This document shows positions 11,178-19,951 of a DNA stretch of 31,962 nt, piece by piece. The notes under the pieces were generated by a model, which searched no databases, was not told where the DNA came from, and saw only the letters and a program-made list of their open reading frames with translations. The DNA comes from a virus, in IMG/VR virus record IMGVR_UViG_3300037847_001791, positions 1 to 31,962 of that record. One strand, written 5' to 3'. Position numbers and translations under genes: made by a program. Position 1 is the first letter of the stretch; each line of letters opens with the position of its first letter.

Positions 11178-12451
11178 TGCACATTGAAATACCTTACGAG
11201 CCGCGAGAGTTGCAACGTAAGTTGCATAATCAGATGGCATTGAAAAGGTGGGGCGTTGTTGTGTGTCACCGAAGGTTTGGTAAAACTGTTTGGGCAATTA
11301 ATCATATATTACGTGCTGCGTTAATGTGTGAGAAGAACAACCCTAGACTAGCGTATATGGCCCCTACGTATAGGCAAGCTAAGAATGTAGCGTGGGATTA
11401 TATAAAAGAATACGCTGGTAAGATACCGGGTGTACGTTTCCATGAAACGGAACTGCGGTGTGATTTACCTACTGGTGCTAGGATTTCTTTGCTGGGTGCG
11501 GAGAACCCGGATAGTTTACGTGGAATATATTTAGATGGCTGCGTGATGGATGAAGTCGCGGATATGCCGGAGAATGTATTTCCAGAAGTGTTACGTCCGG
11601 CGTTATCGGATCGAAAAGGGTTTTGTATTTTTCTAGGCACCCCGAAGGGGCATAATGCTTTTTATGAAAAGTATGAAGAAGCTGTAGCGAATGATGATTG
11701 GTTAGCTGCGGTATATAAGGCTAGCGAAACTGGTATATTAGATCAGGAAGAGCTTGACGCGGCGAAGGTTATGATGTCGAGCGATCAGTATGCACAAGAG
11801 TTCGAATGTAGCTGGAACGCGAATGTACCCGGTGCGGTATATGGAAAAGAGTTAGAAGAGGCGCAAGCTGATGGTAGGATTACGAATGTACCCTACAACC
11901 CGGCTAGCAAGGTGGATACTTGGTGGGATTTAGGTGTAGGCGATAGCACTGCAATATTTTTTACGCAGAATATAGGGCGCGCTGTTCACGTTATTGATTA
12001 TTATGAGGCGCGTGGGGAAGGGTTGCCGCACTATTGTAAGGTACTTTCTTCTAAGAATTATCTATATGGTGAGCATAATGCACCACATGATATAGAAGTT
12101 AGAGAGTTAGGTACTGGTAAGAGTAGGCGAGAAATAGCTTGGGATCTCGGATTAAACTTCCGGGTAGTTCCTAAGTTACCAATAGAGGATGGTATTCACG
12201 CGGCGCAAATGCTGATACCGCGTTTATATTTTGATAGAGAGAAGTGTAAGTATGGCTTGGAATGTCTTAGGCAATATCACCGGGCGTATAACGAGCGCAC
12301 TAGGAGTTTTAGGGCTACGCCTGTACATGATTACTCTAGCCACGCGGCAGATGCTTTTAGATATTTGGCGGTGGGTCTTAGAGAAGAAGGACGCGGTGTT
12401 ACAGCGCCGCAAAGACAAGCGGTAATGGATTATGATCCATTCGCAGCATAG
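11177..12451 (+). CDS. terminase large subunit
   Basis: The 424-residue packaging motor has all expected parts. The ATPase domain has Walker A at C30-HRRFGKT (31-37), Walker B with D125-E126 in LDGCVMDEVADM, and the coupling motif LGTPKG (153-158). The nuclease domain has WWDLGVGDST (D251), a central Asp-containing stretch near HDIEVRE, and the C-terminal HAADAFRYLAVG (D392), an RNase H-like metal site. It pumps DNA into the prohead and cuts concatemers. Length is normal for the short-form podovirus TerL. It starts inside the TGATG overlap with the small gene upstream. Confidence 0.93.
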   Translation: MHIEIPYEPRELQRKLHNQMALKRWGVVVCHRRFGKTVWAINHILRAALMCEKNNPRLAYMAPTYRQAKNVAWDYIKEYAGKIPGVRFHETELRCDLPTGARISLLGAENPDSLRGIYLDGCVMDEVADMPENVFPEVLRPALSDRKGFCIFLGTPKGHNAFYEKYEEAVANDDWLAAVYKASETGILDQEELDAAKVMMSSDQYAQEFECSWNANVPGAVYGKELEEAQADGRITNVPYNPASKVDTWWDLGVGDSTAIFFTQNIGRAVHVIDYYEARGEGLPHYCKVLSSKNYLYGEHNAPHDIEVRELGTGKSRREIAWDLGLNFRVVPKLPIEDGIHAAQMLIPRLYFDREKCKYGLECLRQYHRAYNERTRSFRATPVHDYSSHAADAFRYLAVGLREEGRGVTAPQRQAVMDYDPFAA

Positions 12452-12461
12452 GAGATATTAG

Positions 12462-12950
12462 ATGGCAGCAGCAGTTCCAGTTATATTAGGTGCAGTAGGT
12501 GGTGGCGCAGTAGGCTACGGTGTGGCTACAACGCTAGCGTTAGGTACGGTAGGTACGGCAGTTGCAACGGCTACTGGTGCAGTTGTGGGTGCGGCTTTAA
12601 TGGCTCCGCGACCTCAAGCTATGGCTTTGGAAACAGATGAAGTCACAGAAGTAACTACTGTTGACACAGATGATACAGTAGTAAATACAAGTAGCCCGAC
12701 AGGTGGCTCAGATACAACTATTAACGATGTAGTAGATCTACAAACAGGTTTAATAGATACTGCCGATACGTCAGTTGCTGGCGAACAAAGCACAGGCGTA
12801 GGTGAAGATAGCGCAATAGATTTTTACGACAGAGGGCGGCAAGCTACAATACTTACAACATCACAAGGTTTATTAACGGATGCAGTTAGTGGTGTTGGTA
12901 CGCTTCTCAAACCTACACCCGGATTAGCTGGTGCTGGGCTTATATCATGA
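12462..12950 (+). CDS. Gly/Ala-rich membrane-segment protein between terminase and portal
   Basis: The 162-residue protein has a Gly/Ala/Val-rich hydrophobic N-terminal segment (about 4-48, VPVILGAVGGGAVGYGVA onward), long enough for one or two membrane helices. An acidic Thr/Asp/Ser-rich linker follows. It ends with RGRQATILTTSQGLLTD-AVSG and GTLLKP. The ATILT-x-x-GLL signature occurs in small proteins found between terminase and portal in other podoviruses, so I infer a conserved morphogenesis or virion role. No enzymatic motif is visible. AGGAGATATTAG precedes the ATG. Confidence 0.7.
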   Translation: MAAAVPVILGAVGGGAVGYGVATTLALGTVGTAVATATGAVVGAALMAPRPQAMALETDEVTEVTTVDTDDTVVNTSSPTGGSDTTINDVVDLQTGLIDTADTSVAGEQSTGVGEDSAIDFYDRGRQATILTTSQGLLTDAVSGVGTLLKPTPGLAGAGLIS

Positions 12951-13138
12951 TGGGTAAACGACCAAAAAATATAGCTGGCGCTATGGGCAAACGGTCTGCA
13001 CAACCAGCAAAAAGAATGAAAAACGCTACAGTAGACCCTATTGAACGTTTAAATCAGCGTATGGCTGGTCGTACACAAGGCGGCGCTAAAAGTAAAAAGC
13101 GTAAAACATTAATGTCTGGGTATGGAGGTATGTACTAA
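12947..13138 (+). CDS. small Lys/Arg-rich protein before the portal
   Basis: The 63-residue product (adjacent ATGs at 12947 and 12950) is strongly basic. It has KRPKNIAGAMGKR, a central PIERLNQRMAGRTQ and a C-terminus KSKKRKTLMSGYGGMY. The tail resembles the lysine-plus-SMM-plus-GYGK tails of the micro-gene array at 2501-3347, suggesting common origin or shared function. It overlaps the previous gene by 4 bases and its stop overlaps the portal start (TAATG). No known domain; nucleic-acid binding is plausible from charge. Confidence 0.65.
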   Translation: MMGKRPKNIAGAMGKRSAQPAKRMKNATVDPIERLNQRMAGRTQGGAKSKKRKTLMSGYGGMY

Positions 13139-14751
13139 TGGCTGAAGTTTTACCTATGATAGCGCAGCTTGATAGACGCTATAAGACATTGCAAACGCAA
13201 AGATCGAATTGGGAAAGTCACTGGCAGCAGCTAGCAGATTATATGTTGCCGCGAAAAGCAGACATTACAAAGAAACGACAGCAAGGCGATAAGCGTACAG
13301 AATTGTTATTTGATGGTACTGCTATCCATGCTGTAGAACTATTATCTAGTAGTTTACACGGTATGCTTACTTCCCCAAGTACGCCGTGGTTTTCTATGCG
13401 CTATCGTAACCCAGCACTACAACAGGACGATGCGGCTAACGAATGGTTAGAAGTTTGCATAGATCAAATGTATCAAGCGTTTCATAGGTCAAACTTTCAA
13501 CAAGAGATACATGAACTTTATTATGATTTAGTTGTATTCGGTACAGCTGCTTTCTATGTGGAAAGTGCGCCGGAAGGTTTACGGTTTTCTTCCCGGCATA
13601 TTGCGGAGATTTGCATAAGTGAAGATGCAGAAGGTCGCGTCGATACGGTGTATCGTAAGTTTAAACTAACAGCGCGCAGCATTGCGATGCAGTTTGGTGA
13701 AGAAAACTTACCGCAAGAAATCAAAAAAAGTTTAGATAGTGAGCCGTATAAAGAACATTCTATTGTTCATGTGGTTCATCCGCGTAAGGATAGCAAAGGC
13801 AGAGCAAAGAAAAGCAAGCCTGTAGCGTCTATTTACTACACAGCTGATACACGACAGCTGCTATCTGAAAGCGGTTTTGACGAATTTCCGTTTATGGTTC
13901 CGCGTTTTGTTAAAGATAGTGTTAGTACCTACGGACGTAGCCCGGCAATGAACGCGCTGCCAGATACTAAAATGCTAAACAAAATGGCAGAAACAACAAT
14001 TAGGGCTGCACAAAAACAGATCGACCCTCCGCTAATGGTTCCTGATGATGGGTTTATGTTGCCTGTTAGAACAACGCCGGGAGCATTAAACTTTTACCGT
14101 ACAGGTACAAGAGATAGACTAGAGCCGTTGCAGATAGGAGCAAACAACCCTCTAGGTTTAAATATGGAAGAGCAAAGACGTAACGCTATTAGGCAAGCTT
14201 TCTTTGTAGATCAGCTGCTAATGGCTAATGGACCGTCTATGACTGCTACCGAAGTGTTGCAAAGGAACGAAGAGAAAATGCGTCTACTTGGTCCAGTGTT
14301 AGGTAGGCTTCAAGCGGAGTTGCTCCAACCCTTGATTTCGAGATCTTTTGCATTGCTGCTCCGTAACGGCCTCCTCCCAGCCGCGCCGGAGCAGCTTCAA
14401 GGTCAAGACATAGATATTGAATATGTATCACCATTAGCAAAAGCGCAGAAAATGACAGATCTACAGTCAATGTTGCGCGGTTTTGAAGTGTTGTTGCAGA
14501 TGCAGCAAGTAGCGCCAGTGATGGATTATCTAGATGATGATAAGCTTGTACAGTATTTAGTTGAAACAACAGGTATTCCGGCGCGTGTCGTGCGTAGTAG
14601 AAGTGAAGTAGACCAGTTACGCAGACAAAGGGCAGAAGCGCAAGCAGCGCAAGCACAAGCGCAACAGGAAGCGTCTATAGCAGACCAAGCGCAGAAGCTA
14701 GCACCAGCGTTAAAAGTCGCGTCTGATGCAAGACAACGTGGACAAATATGA
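13138..14751 (+). CDS. portal (head-tail connector) protein
   Basis: The 537-residue protein, almost the same length as T7 gp8 (536), is a podovirus head-tail connector. It has the N-terminal RRYKTLQTQRSNWESHWQQLADYMLPRK, then LLFDGTAIHAVELLSSSLHGMLTSPSTPWFSM, the central YGRSPAMNALPDTKMLNKM, and AFFVDQLLM..MTATEVLQRNEEKMRLLGPVLGRLQ. The C-terminus is Ala/Gln-rich (AEAQAAQAQAQ...). Twelve copies form the ring through which DNA enters and leaves. GGAGGT precedes the start. A GC-rich patch at about 14310-14400 uses unlike codons. Its stop overlaps the next ATG. Confidence 0.93.
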   Translation: MAEVLPMIAQLDRRYKTLQTQRSNWESHWQQLADYMLPRKADITKKRQQGDKRTELLFDGTAIHAVELLSSSLHGMLTSPSTPWFSMRYRNPALQQDDAANEWLEVCIDQMYQAFHRSNFQQEIHELYYDLVVFGTAAFYVESAPEGLRFSSRHIAEICISEDAEGRVDTVYRKFKLTARSIAMQFGEENLPQEIKKSLDSEPYKEHSIVHVVHPRKDSKGRAKKSKPVASIYYTADTRQLLSESGFDEFPFMVPRFVKDSVSTYGRSPAMNALPDTKMLNKMAETTIRAAQKQIDPPLMVPDDGFMLPVRTTPGALNFYRTGTRDRLEPLQIGANNPLGLNMEEQRRNAIRQAFFVDQLLMANGPSMTATEVLQRNEEKMRLLGPVLGRLQAELLQPLISRSFALLLRNGLLPAAPEQLQGQDIDIEYVSPLAKAQKMTDLQSMLRGFEVLLQMQQVAPVMDYLDDDKLVQYLVETTGIPARVVRSRSEVDQLRRQRAEAQAAQAQAQQEASIADQAQKLAPALKVASDARQRGQI

Positions 14752-14960
14752 AGGAATTAGAAGAATTAAAACTCGCCTATCGCCGTACATTTAATACGGA
14801 GGATGGGGAGCAAGTGCTTAGTGATCTTAAAAAGCGTTTTGCTTTTGAGACAACCACTTTTGTTTCTGGCGATCCCCATCAATCAGCTTTCCAAGAAGGT
14901 CAACGCGCAGCAATACTATTGATCGTCAGTATGTTGACTGAAGGAAAAAAACAAGGATAG
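14748..14960 (+). CDS. Bbp19-like small phage protein
   Basis: The 70-residue protein matches the pattern of the Bbp19 family, named from Bordetella phage BPP-1. It has LAYRRTFNTEDGEQVLSDLKKRFAFETTTFV, then SGDPHQSAFQEGQRAAILLIVSML. It starts in an ATGA overlap with the portal and lies just before the scaffold, as in BPP-1-like genomes. It is thought to be a virion or assembly protein; the biochemical role is not established. The match rests on my memory of the consensus and is quite specific (TTFV-GDPH--AF-EG-R). Confidence 0.75.
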   Translation: MKELEELKLAYRRTFNTEDGEQVLSDLKKRFAFETTTFVSGDPHQSAFQEGQRAAILLIVSMLTEGKKQG

Positions 14961-14968
14961 GAAATTAA

Positions 14969-15835
14969 ATGAGCGAAGAGACAACCCAAGATGCTGGACC
15001 TCAAGAAGTCGCTGAAACAGTTGCAGCGGAGCCTGTAGCACAGGAGCCAGTTGCACAACAAGAAGTTGCACAACCTGTAAGCGAAGGTAATTGGCTTGAT
15101 GCGTTAGATGAAACGTATCAGCAAGATCCTTTGATAAACAAGTTTACAAGTGCAAACGAACTAGCAAAAAGCCATATTAGCGCGCAGAGAATGATCGGCG
15201 CTGATAAGGTAGTTATACCCGGTCAATCTGCTACGCCAGATGAATGGCGCGCAGTTTATCAAAAACTAGGCGCTCCACAAGATCCGGGTGGTTATGAGCT
15301 AGAACAAACGGAAGTCTTTGACGAAGCGTCTTTTGATGCCTTTCGCAACAAAGCTTACGAGCTAGGCTTGTCAAACAAACAAGCGGCAGAGATTGCTGGC
15401 TTGTATCAAGAGCAAGTTAACAATGGTCGGCAAGTTTTAGAGCAACGCGCAGAAGAAATACGTTTTTCCGGGGAGCAAGAGTTACGACAACAGTTTGGCG
15501 ATCATTTTGACCAACGGTTAGAAATGGCAAGGTCAGCGTCACAGACTGTTATGAGTGAAGATGATTTAAAGATTTTTTCTGAAGTACAGCTAGCAGACGG
15601 TAGATTGTTAGGGGATCACCCGGCAATCGTTAGGGCGTTTCATAAGATGGCTGAACTTCTAGGGGAAGATAATTTAGTCGGTGAAACGACTGAAGTAGTT
15701 ATGAGTTCGCAAGACGCAAGACAGCGATATAATGAGATAGTCGCGCAAGGATCTCCTTATTGGGATAAATTCCATGCCGAACATCAAAACTATATTGATG
15801 AAGCTTTGCATTTGCGTACTTATTTTGCTGGATAA
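14969..15835 (+). CDS. scaffolding protein
   Basis: The 288-residue protein has an acidic, low-complexity N-terminus (VAEP/VAQEP/VAQQ repeats, about 12-38). A conserved part follows: NWLDALDETYQQDPLINKFTSANELAKSHISAQRMIG, then PDEWRAVYQKLGAPQDPGGYEL. A long helical charged region comes next, and the C-terminal AQGSPYWDKFHAEHQNYIDEALHL. This organisation is that of podovirus scaffolds, which guide coat assembly and leave the prohead. It lies directly before the capsid gene. AGGAAATTAA precedes the ATG. Confidence 0.88.
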   Translation: MSEETTQDAGPQEVAETVAAEPVAQEPVAQQEVAQPVSEGNWLDALDETYQQDPLINKFTSANELAKSHISAQRMIGADKVVIPGQSATPDEWRAVYQKLGAPQDPGGYELEQTEVFDEASFDAFRNKAYELGLSNKQAAEIAGLYQEQVNNGRQVLEQRAEEIRFSGEQELRQQFGDHFDQRLEMARSASQTVMSEDDLKIFSEVQLADGRLLGDHPAIVRAFHKMAELLGEDNLVGETTEVVMSSQDARQRYNEIVAQGSPYWDKFHAEHQNYIDEALHLRTYFAG

Positions 15836-15960
15836 CCGAAAGGCCCAGAACGTCAAGCTTGTGCGTCAAGCGGAGTAGCTAACCTAATTAGTAGCATTGG
15901 CCCTTATGGGATAACCGAAGCGCAGCAAACTTTAACTGAAACTGTAATAAGGAGAGACTT
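15830..15960 (+). promoter_or_regulatory. structured leader between scaffold and capsid genes
   Basis: GGATAACCGAA occurs exactly twice (15830-15840, covering the scaffold stop, and 15909-15919). Between them CGTCAAGC is repeated (15851 and 15864). GCTAA...TTAG and two GGCC blocks could pair. No gene fits. In related podoviruses I recall repeated short boxes in this same place, suggesting a conserved capsid mRNA element, perhaps for RNA stability or high translation. AAGGAG then precedes the capsid ATG. Confidence 0.45.
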
Positions 15961-16821
15961 ATGTCTACTCAAATAACTACAGCTTTTGTTCAACAGTTCT
16001 CCGCGAACATCCAGATGCTATCACAGCAAAAGGGTTCGTTGCTGCGTAATGCAGTTGACAGTGAGAGTGTGAACGGTGAAAAAGCTTTTTTCGATCAAGT
16101 AGGTGCAGCGGCAGCTGTTCTACGAACCTCACGCCATGCGGATACGCCATTGGTGGAAACACCACATAGTAGACGTATGGTAACTATGGCTGATTATGAA
16201 TATGCAGATTTGATTGACGATCAAGACAAAGTGCGCTTGCTTGCCGATCCAACATCTACTTATTCTCAAGCAGCGGCGGCGGCTATGGGCAGAGCAATGG
16301 ATGATGTAATCATTACTGCGGCTCTTGGCACAGCAACTACTGGTAAAGATGGTAGCACTTCTACAACGCTTCCATCAACGCAGAAAATTGCACATGGTAG
16401 CGCCGGGTTAACTATTGCAAAACTTCTAAGTGCTAAAGAAATCTTAGATAGCAACAGTGTTGACCCATCCATCACGCGGCATATTATTGTATCGCCAAAG
16501 CAGATCTCTGATTTGCTTAACAATACAACCGTAACGTCAAGTGATTTTAATACTGTAAAAGCTTTGGCAACAGGTGATCTAAACTCATTTGTTGGTTTTA
16601 ACTTTATCGTATCTAATCGTTTGAACACTGACAGCAACAGTGACCGTCAGGTTATTGCTTTTGCCAGTGACGGTATCAAGCTGGCAATCGGTAAAGAACC
16701 GTCTGCTCGGATTGATGAACGTGCCGATAAGTCATACTCAACGCAAGTCTATTACTGTCAGTCCATCGGGGCAACTCGCATGGAAGAAGAAAAAGTAGTA
16801 GAAATTGCGTGTAACGAATAA
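15961..16821 (+). CDS. major capsid protein
   Basis: The 286-residue protein matches the short coat proteins of BPP-1-like and marine podoviruses. It begins MSTQITTAFVQQFSANIQMLSQQKGSLL, with the conserved QVG, then RTSRHADTPLVETPHSRRMVTMADYEYADLIDDQDKVRLLADP. The middle (MGRAMDDVIITAALG) and the end (KSYSTQVYYCQSIGATRMEEEKVVEIAC) complete an HK97-like coat fold. It is preceded by a special leader and a strong AAGGAG site and followed by a decoration protein gene, as expected for the most abundant virion protein. Confidence 0.93.
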   Translation: MSTQITTAFVQQFSANIQMLSQQKGSLLRNAVDSESVNGEKAFFDQVGAAAAVLRTSRHADTPLVETPHSRRMVTMADYEYADLIDDQDKVRLLADPTSTYSQAAAAAMGRAMDDVIITAALGTATTGKDGSTSTTLPSTQKIAHGSAGLTIAKLLSAKEILDSNSVDPSITRHIIVSPKQISDLLNNTTVTSSDFNTVKALATGDLNSFVGFNFIVSNRLNTDSNSDRQVIAFASDGIKLAIGKEPSARIDERADKSYSTQVYYCQSIGATRMEEEKVVEIACNE

Positions 16822-16833
16822 GGAGACTGACTA

Positions 16834-17295
16834 ATGGCTACTGTTTATTCAACCCAACGCACTAATTCACGCGCTACTCCAGCCGTGATGAACAAAGCAA
16901 ATGAGCTAGGTGGACGTATCCGCGTTGCTCATGGCACATACGAAGCATCTTCATTAGCGTCTGGTGACGTTATTGAAATGTTTATTCTTCCAGATGGCGC
17001 TAGATTGCTAGAAGGATCACTTGCACACGATGCAATGGGTTCATCTACAACCTTGTCTGTTGGCTACGCTGCACATACTAACGCAGCTGGTACAGCGGTA
17101 AGCGCGGCAGCGGCAGCTTATAAAGCAGCTGCGGCTTCTACATCAGCGCAAAAGGTAGACATTATCGCTACGCTGGCTCTAGGCTCTGGCACAGAGTTAG
17201 ATGCTAATGAAGATGGCGTTCCTATCACGGTTACTATGGGCGGCGCTGCTGGCACTGGTACTGTTGAACTAACCATCAAGTATGTGGTTGACTAA
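16834..17295 (+). CDS. capsid decoration (cement) protein
   Basis: The 153-residue protein begins MATVYSTQRTNSRATPAVMNKANELGGRIRVAHGTYEASSLASGDVIEMFILPDG. It has an Ala-rich central part and beta-strands to the end, finishing VELTIKYVVD. The order of coat then a beta-rich protein with RIRVA-G-YEA-SLA-GD-I fits the cement protein partner of BPP-1-like capsids, which lies next to the coat gene. It is expected to stabilise the shell. AAGGAG precedes the ATG. A terminator hairpin follows immediately. Confidence 0.7.
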   Translation: MATVYSTQRTNSRATPAVMNKANELGGRIRVAHGTYEASSLASGDVIEMFILPDGARLLEGSLAHDAMGSSTTLSVGYAAHTNAAGTAVSAAAAAYKAAAASTSAQKVDIIATLALGSGTELDANEDGVPITVTMGGAAGTGTVELTIKYVVD

Positions 17296-17301
17296 TAGAG
17301 T

Positions 17302-17328
17302 GGGGCGCGTTTGCGCCCCCTCTTTTTT
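17302..17328 (+). terminator. intrinsic terminator after capsid and decoration genes
   Basis: GGGGCGC (17302-17308) pairs perfectly with GCGCCCC (17313-17319) around GTTT, followed by CTCTTTTTT. It lies 6 bases after the decoration gene stop. In the middle of the late operon it would lower expression of the tail genes relative to coat and decoration proteins, or protect the capsid mRNA 3' end. Confidence 0.85.
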
Positions 17329-17342
17329 ATTGGAGATAGAGA

Positions 17343-17948
17343 ATGACAAGTACCGTTGATATTGCTAACTATGCGCTAAACAGTTTAGGTGCATCTAATA
17401 TTACTGCGCTAGATGAAAACAGCAAACCAGCGCGCATTGTTAACCAGCGATACGAAGCGGTAAGGGATAGTGTGTTTAGATCGCATCCGTGGAATTGTTT
17501 AATTCGTAGGGCAGAGCTAGCACAAGAAAGCACAGCGCCGACATATGGCTACGGTAAGCAGTATGCGTTACCTACAGATCCATTTTGTTTGCGCGTTTTA
17601 GAGTTTAGCAACGGCACATTAACGTTTCCGTTTGATAATATGCGAAGTAATAGCGATACTCCGGCGTTTATTATTGAAGGTCGGAAGCTATTAACGGACG
17701 AAGGTACTGCAAAAATCAAGTATGTTGCGCGAATTACAGACCCACAACAGTACGATGCTGGGCTAATAGAAACGTTAGCAGCTAGATTGGCGTATGAAAT
17801 ATCGTATGCAATTACAGGATCTACTACGGTACGGCAGTTAGCGGCAGCTGATTACGATAGAAAACTTAAAGAGAGTACGTTTCAAGACGCAACAGAAGGT
17901 GCGCCAGAGCGTATTGAAGCTAATGATTTTATTGAGGCAAGATTGTAA
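17343..17948 (+). CDS. tail tubular protein A (T7 gp11-like, gatekeeper)
   Basis: The 201-residue protein (T7 gp11 has 196) shows the family pattern. It has STVDIANYALNSLGASNITALDENSKPARIVNQRYEAVRDSVFRSHPWNC, then YALPTDPFCLRVLEF, IIEGRKLLTDEGTAKIKYVAR and a helical C-terminus (ETLAARLAYEISYAITGST). It forms the ring between portal and nozzle. GGAGATAGAGA precedes the ATG and the stop overlaps the start of protein B (TAATG), so the two tail tube genes are coupled. Confidence 0.9.
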   Translation: MTSTVDIANYALNSLGASNITALDENSKPARIVNQRYEAVRDSVFRSHPWNCLIRRAELAQESTAPTYGYGKQYALPTDPFCLRVLEFSNGTLTFPFDNMRSNSDTPAFIIEGRKLLTDEGTAKIKYVARITDPQQYDAGLIETLAARLAYEISYAITGSTTVRQLAAADYDRKLKESTFQDATEGAPERIEANDFIEARL

Positions 17949-19951
17949 TGGCGAGATCCGCACCCTCATTAAGTACATTTACAGCTGGTGAAATATCGCC
18001 ACGCTTAGAAGGGCGTATTACGCTAGAGAAGTACAAGGCTGGCTTATCAGATTTAACTAACATGGTGGTGCAACCACACGGCGGCGTTACACGTAGACCG
18101 GGTACGCAGTATCTCGGTACTGTAAAAGATAGCAGTGTAAAGAGTAGGCTTATACCATTTCAATTTAAAACAACAGATACATACATACTTGTGTTTGGGG
18201 ATCAAGTTATGCGTGTGTATCGCAACGGTTCTCAAGTTTTAAAAGGATCGGCACAAAACATTACAGCTGTAACAAAAGCAAACCCCGGCGTAGTAACAAT
18301 ATCTTCTCATGGCTATAGCAATGGTGATGAAATATTTTTAGATAATGTTGGTGGCATGACAGAACTTAATGGTCGTAACTACAAGGTAGCTAACGTCACA
18401 ACAAATACATTTACGTTGCAAGATTTGTTTGGCAACAACATTAACACAACAAACTTTACAACATATACCTCTGGCGGTGCAGTAGATGAAATATTTGAAG
18501 TAGCAACGCCATACGCAGCGGCTGATATATTTGATTTACGTTTCGCGCAAAGTGCAGATATTATGTATTTTGTACATCCAAGCTATGCAATTCGTACTTT
18601 ATCGCGTACAAACCACAACGCTTGGACATTTGCCACAGCAACAATTACAGGATCGCCCAACCCATCATTGTCAGGTACTGATAATTACCCAAGTGTTGTT
18701 ACGTTTTTTGAGCAAAGGTTAGTTTTTGCAGCAACAAACAACAATCCTCAAACACTTTGGTTTAGTAAAAGTGCAGATTATCTTAACTTTACTACAGGAA
18801 CAAACGCTGATGATGCACTTATTTACACGATTGCATCAAACCAAGTAAACAATATAAGGTATTTATCAGCAACGCGAGTGTTAACTATAGGTACTTCTGG
18901 CGGCGAATACGTGCTGACAACCACAAACAATGGTCCTATTACGCCGACTACAACGCAAATTCGTAAGTATTCTAACTACGGATCGGCTAATACAGAGCCT
19001 GTACAGGTTGCAGATGTTACGTTGTTTCTGCAACGCGGCAATAGAAAAGTGCGAGAGTTTAAGTACATTGGTGAAGTAAACACTGCCGGGTATCAAGCGC
19101 CAGATCTAACAGTCTTAGCAGAACATATTACTGAAGGTGGCTTAGAAAGTTTTGCATACCAACAAGAGCCAGAAAACATAGTATGGGCTATACGTGCAGA
19201 TGGTGCGTTAGTAGGTTTAACGTATCGGCGTGAAGAGGAAGTTGTTGCGTGGCACAAACATACTATAGGTGGCACGTTTAGCGGCGGTTCGGCAGTAGTC
19301 GAAAGCATTGCAACATTACCTACGGACACAGGCAATGACGAGCTTTACATGATTGTCAAACGCACTATCAATAGTGTAACCCGGCGATATGTAGAACGTA
19401 TGAAGAATTTTGATTTTGGTAGTAATACAACGTCTGCATTTTTTGTAGATAGCGGTCTTTCGTATTCGGGCAGTGCGGTAAGCAGTTTTAGTACGCTGTA
19501 TCATTTAGAAGGTGAAACGGTTTCTGTGCTTGCTAACGGCGCAAGTCATGCAAATAAAGCAGTATCAAGCGCGTCTATAGCACTGGATTTCTCTGCAACT
19601 ACCGCTGCTATTGGGTATGGGTATACATCAAATATGCAAACGTTGCGGATTGAAAGTGGATCTTCTGACGGAACAAGTCAGGGTAAACCGAAAAGAATAC
19701 ACGGTATTACAGTACGATTATTTGAAACAGTGGGCGTAGAAGTAGGTAACGATAGTTCCGAAACGGATCGTATATTTTTCCGAGACAGTTCTATGGATAT
19801 GGATACAGCGGTTCCTCTTTTCTCCGGCGATAAAGATGTCGAGTTTCCGGGTGGCTTTGATGATGATGATAGAATATACTTACAACAAACACAGCCACTA
19901 CCTTTGACAGTATTAGCACTGTATCCGAGGATGAATACTTTTGATAAATGA
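17948..19951 (+). CDS. tail tubular protein B (T7 gp12-like nozzle)
   Basis: The 667-residue protein begins ARSAPSLSTFTAGEISPRLEGRITLEKY, with the conserved GGVTRRPGTQYLG and RLIPFQFKTTDTYILVFGD of podovirus nozzle proteins. Beta-rich repeats follow, including KANPGVVTISSHGYSNGDEIFL, which resembles an inserted Ig-like or tail-spike domain (about 105-165). Then come ATRVLTIGTSGGEYVLT and YVERMKNFDF. It is somewhat shorter than T7 gp12 (794). It forms the distal tail nozzle; the start overlaps protein A and the stop overlaps the next gene. Confidence 0.92.
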   Translation: MARSAPSLSTFTAGEISPRLEGRITLEKYKAGLSDLTNMVVQPHGGVTRRPGTQYLGTVKDSSVKSRLIPFQFKTTDTYILVFGDQVMRVYRNGSQVLKGSAQNITAVTKANPGVVTISSHGYSNGDEIFLDNVGGMTELNGRNYKVANVTTNTFTLQDLFGNNINTTNFTTYTSGGAVDEIFEVATPYAAADIFDLRFAQSADIMYFVHPSYAIRTLSRTNHNAWTFATATITGSPNPSLSGTDNYPSVVTFFEQRLVFAATNNNPQTLWFSKSADYLNFTTGTNADDALIYTIASNQVNNIRYLSATRVLTIGTSGGEYVLTTTNNGPITPTTTQIRKYSNYGSANTEPVQVADVTLFLQRGNRKVREFKYIGEVNTAGYQAPDLTVLAEHITEGGLESFAYQQEPENIVWAIRADGALVGLTYRREEEVVAWHKHTIGGTFSGGSAVVESIATLPTDTGNDELYMIVKRTINSVTRRYVERMKNFDFGSNTTSAFFVDSGLSYSGSAVSSFSTLYHLEGETVSVLANGASHANKAVSSASIALDFSATTAAIGYGYTSNMQTLRIESGSSDGTSQGKPKRIHGITVRLFETVGVEVGNDSSETDRIFFRDSSMDMDTAVPLFSGDKDVEFPGGFDDDDRIYLQQTQPLPLTVLALYPRMNTFDK

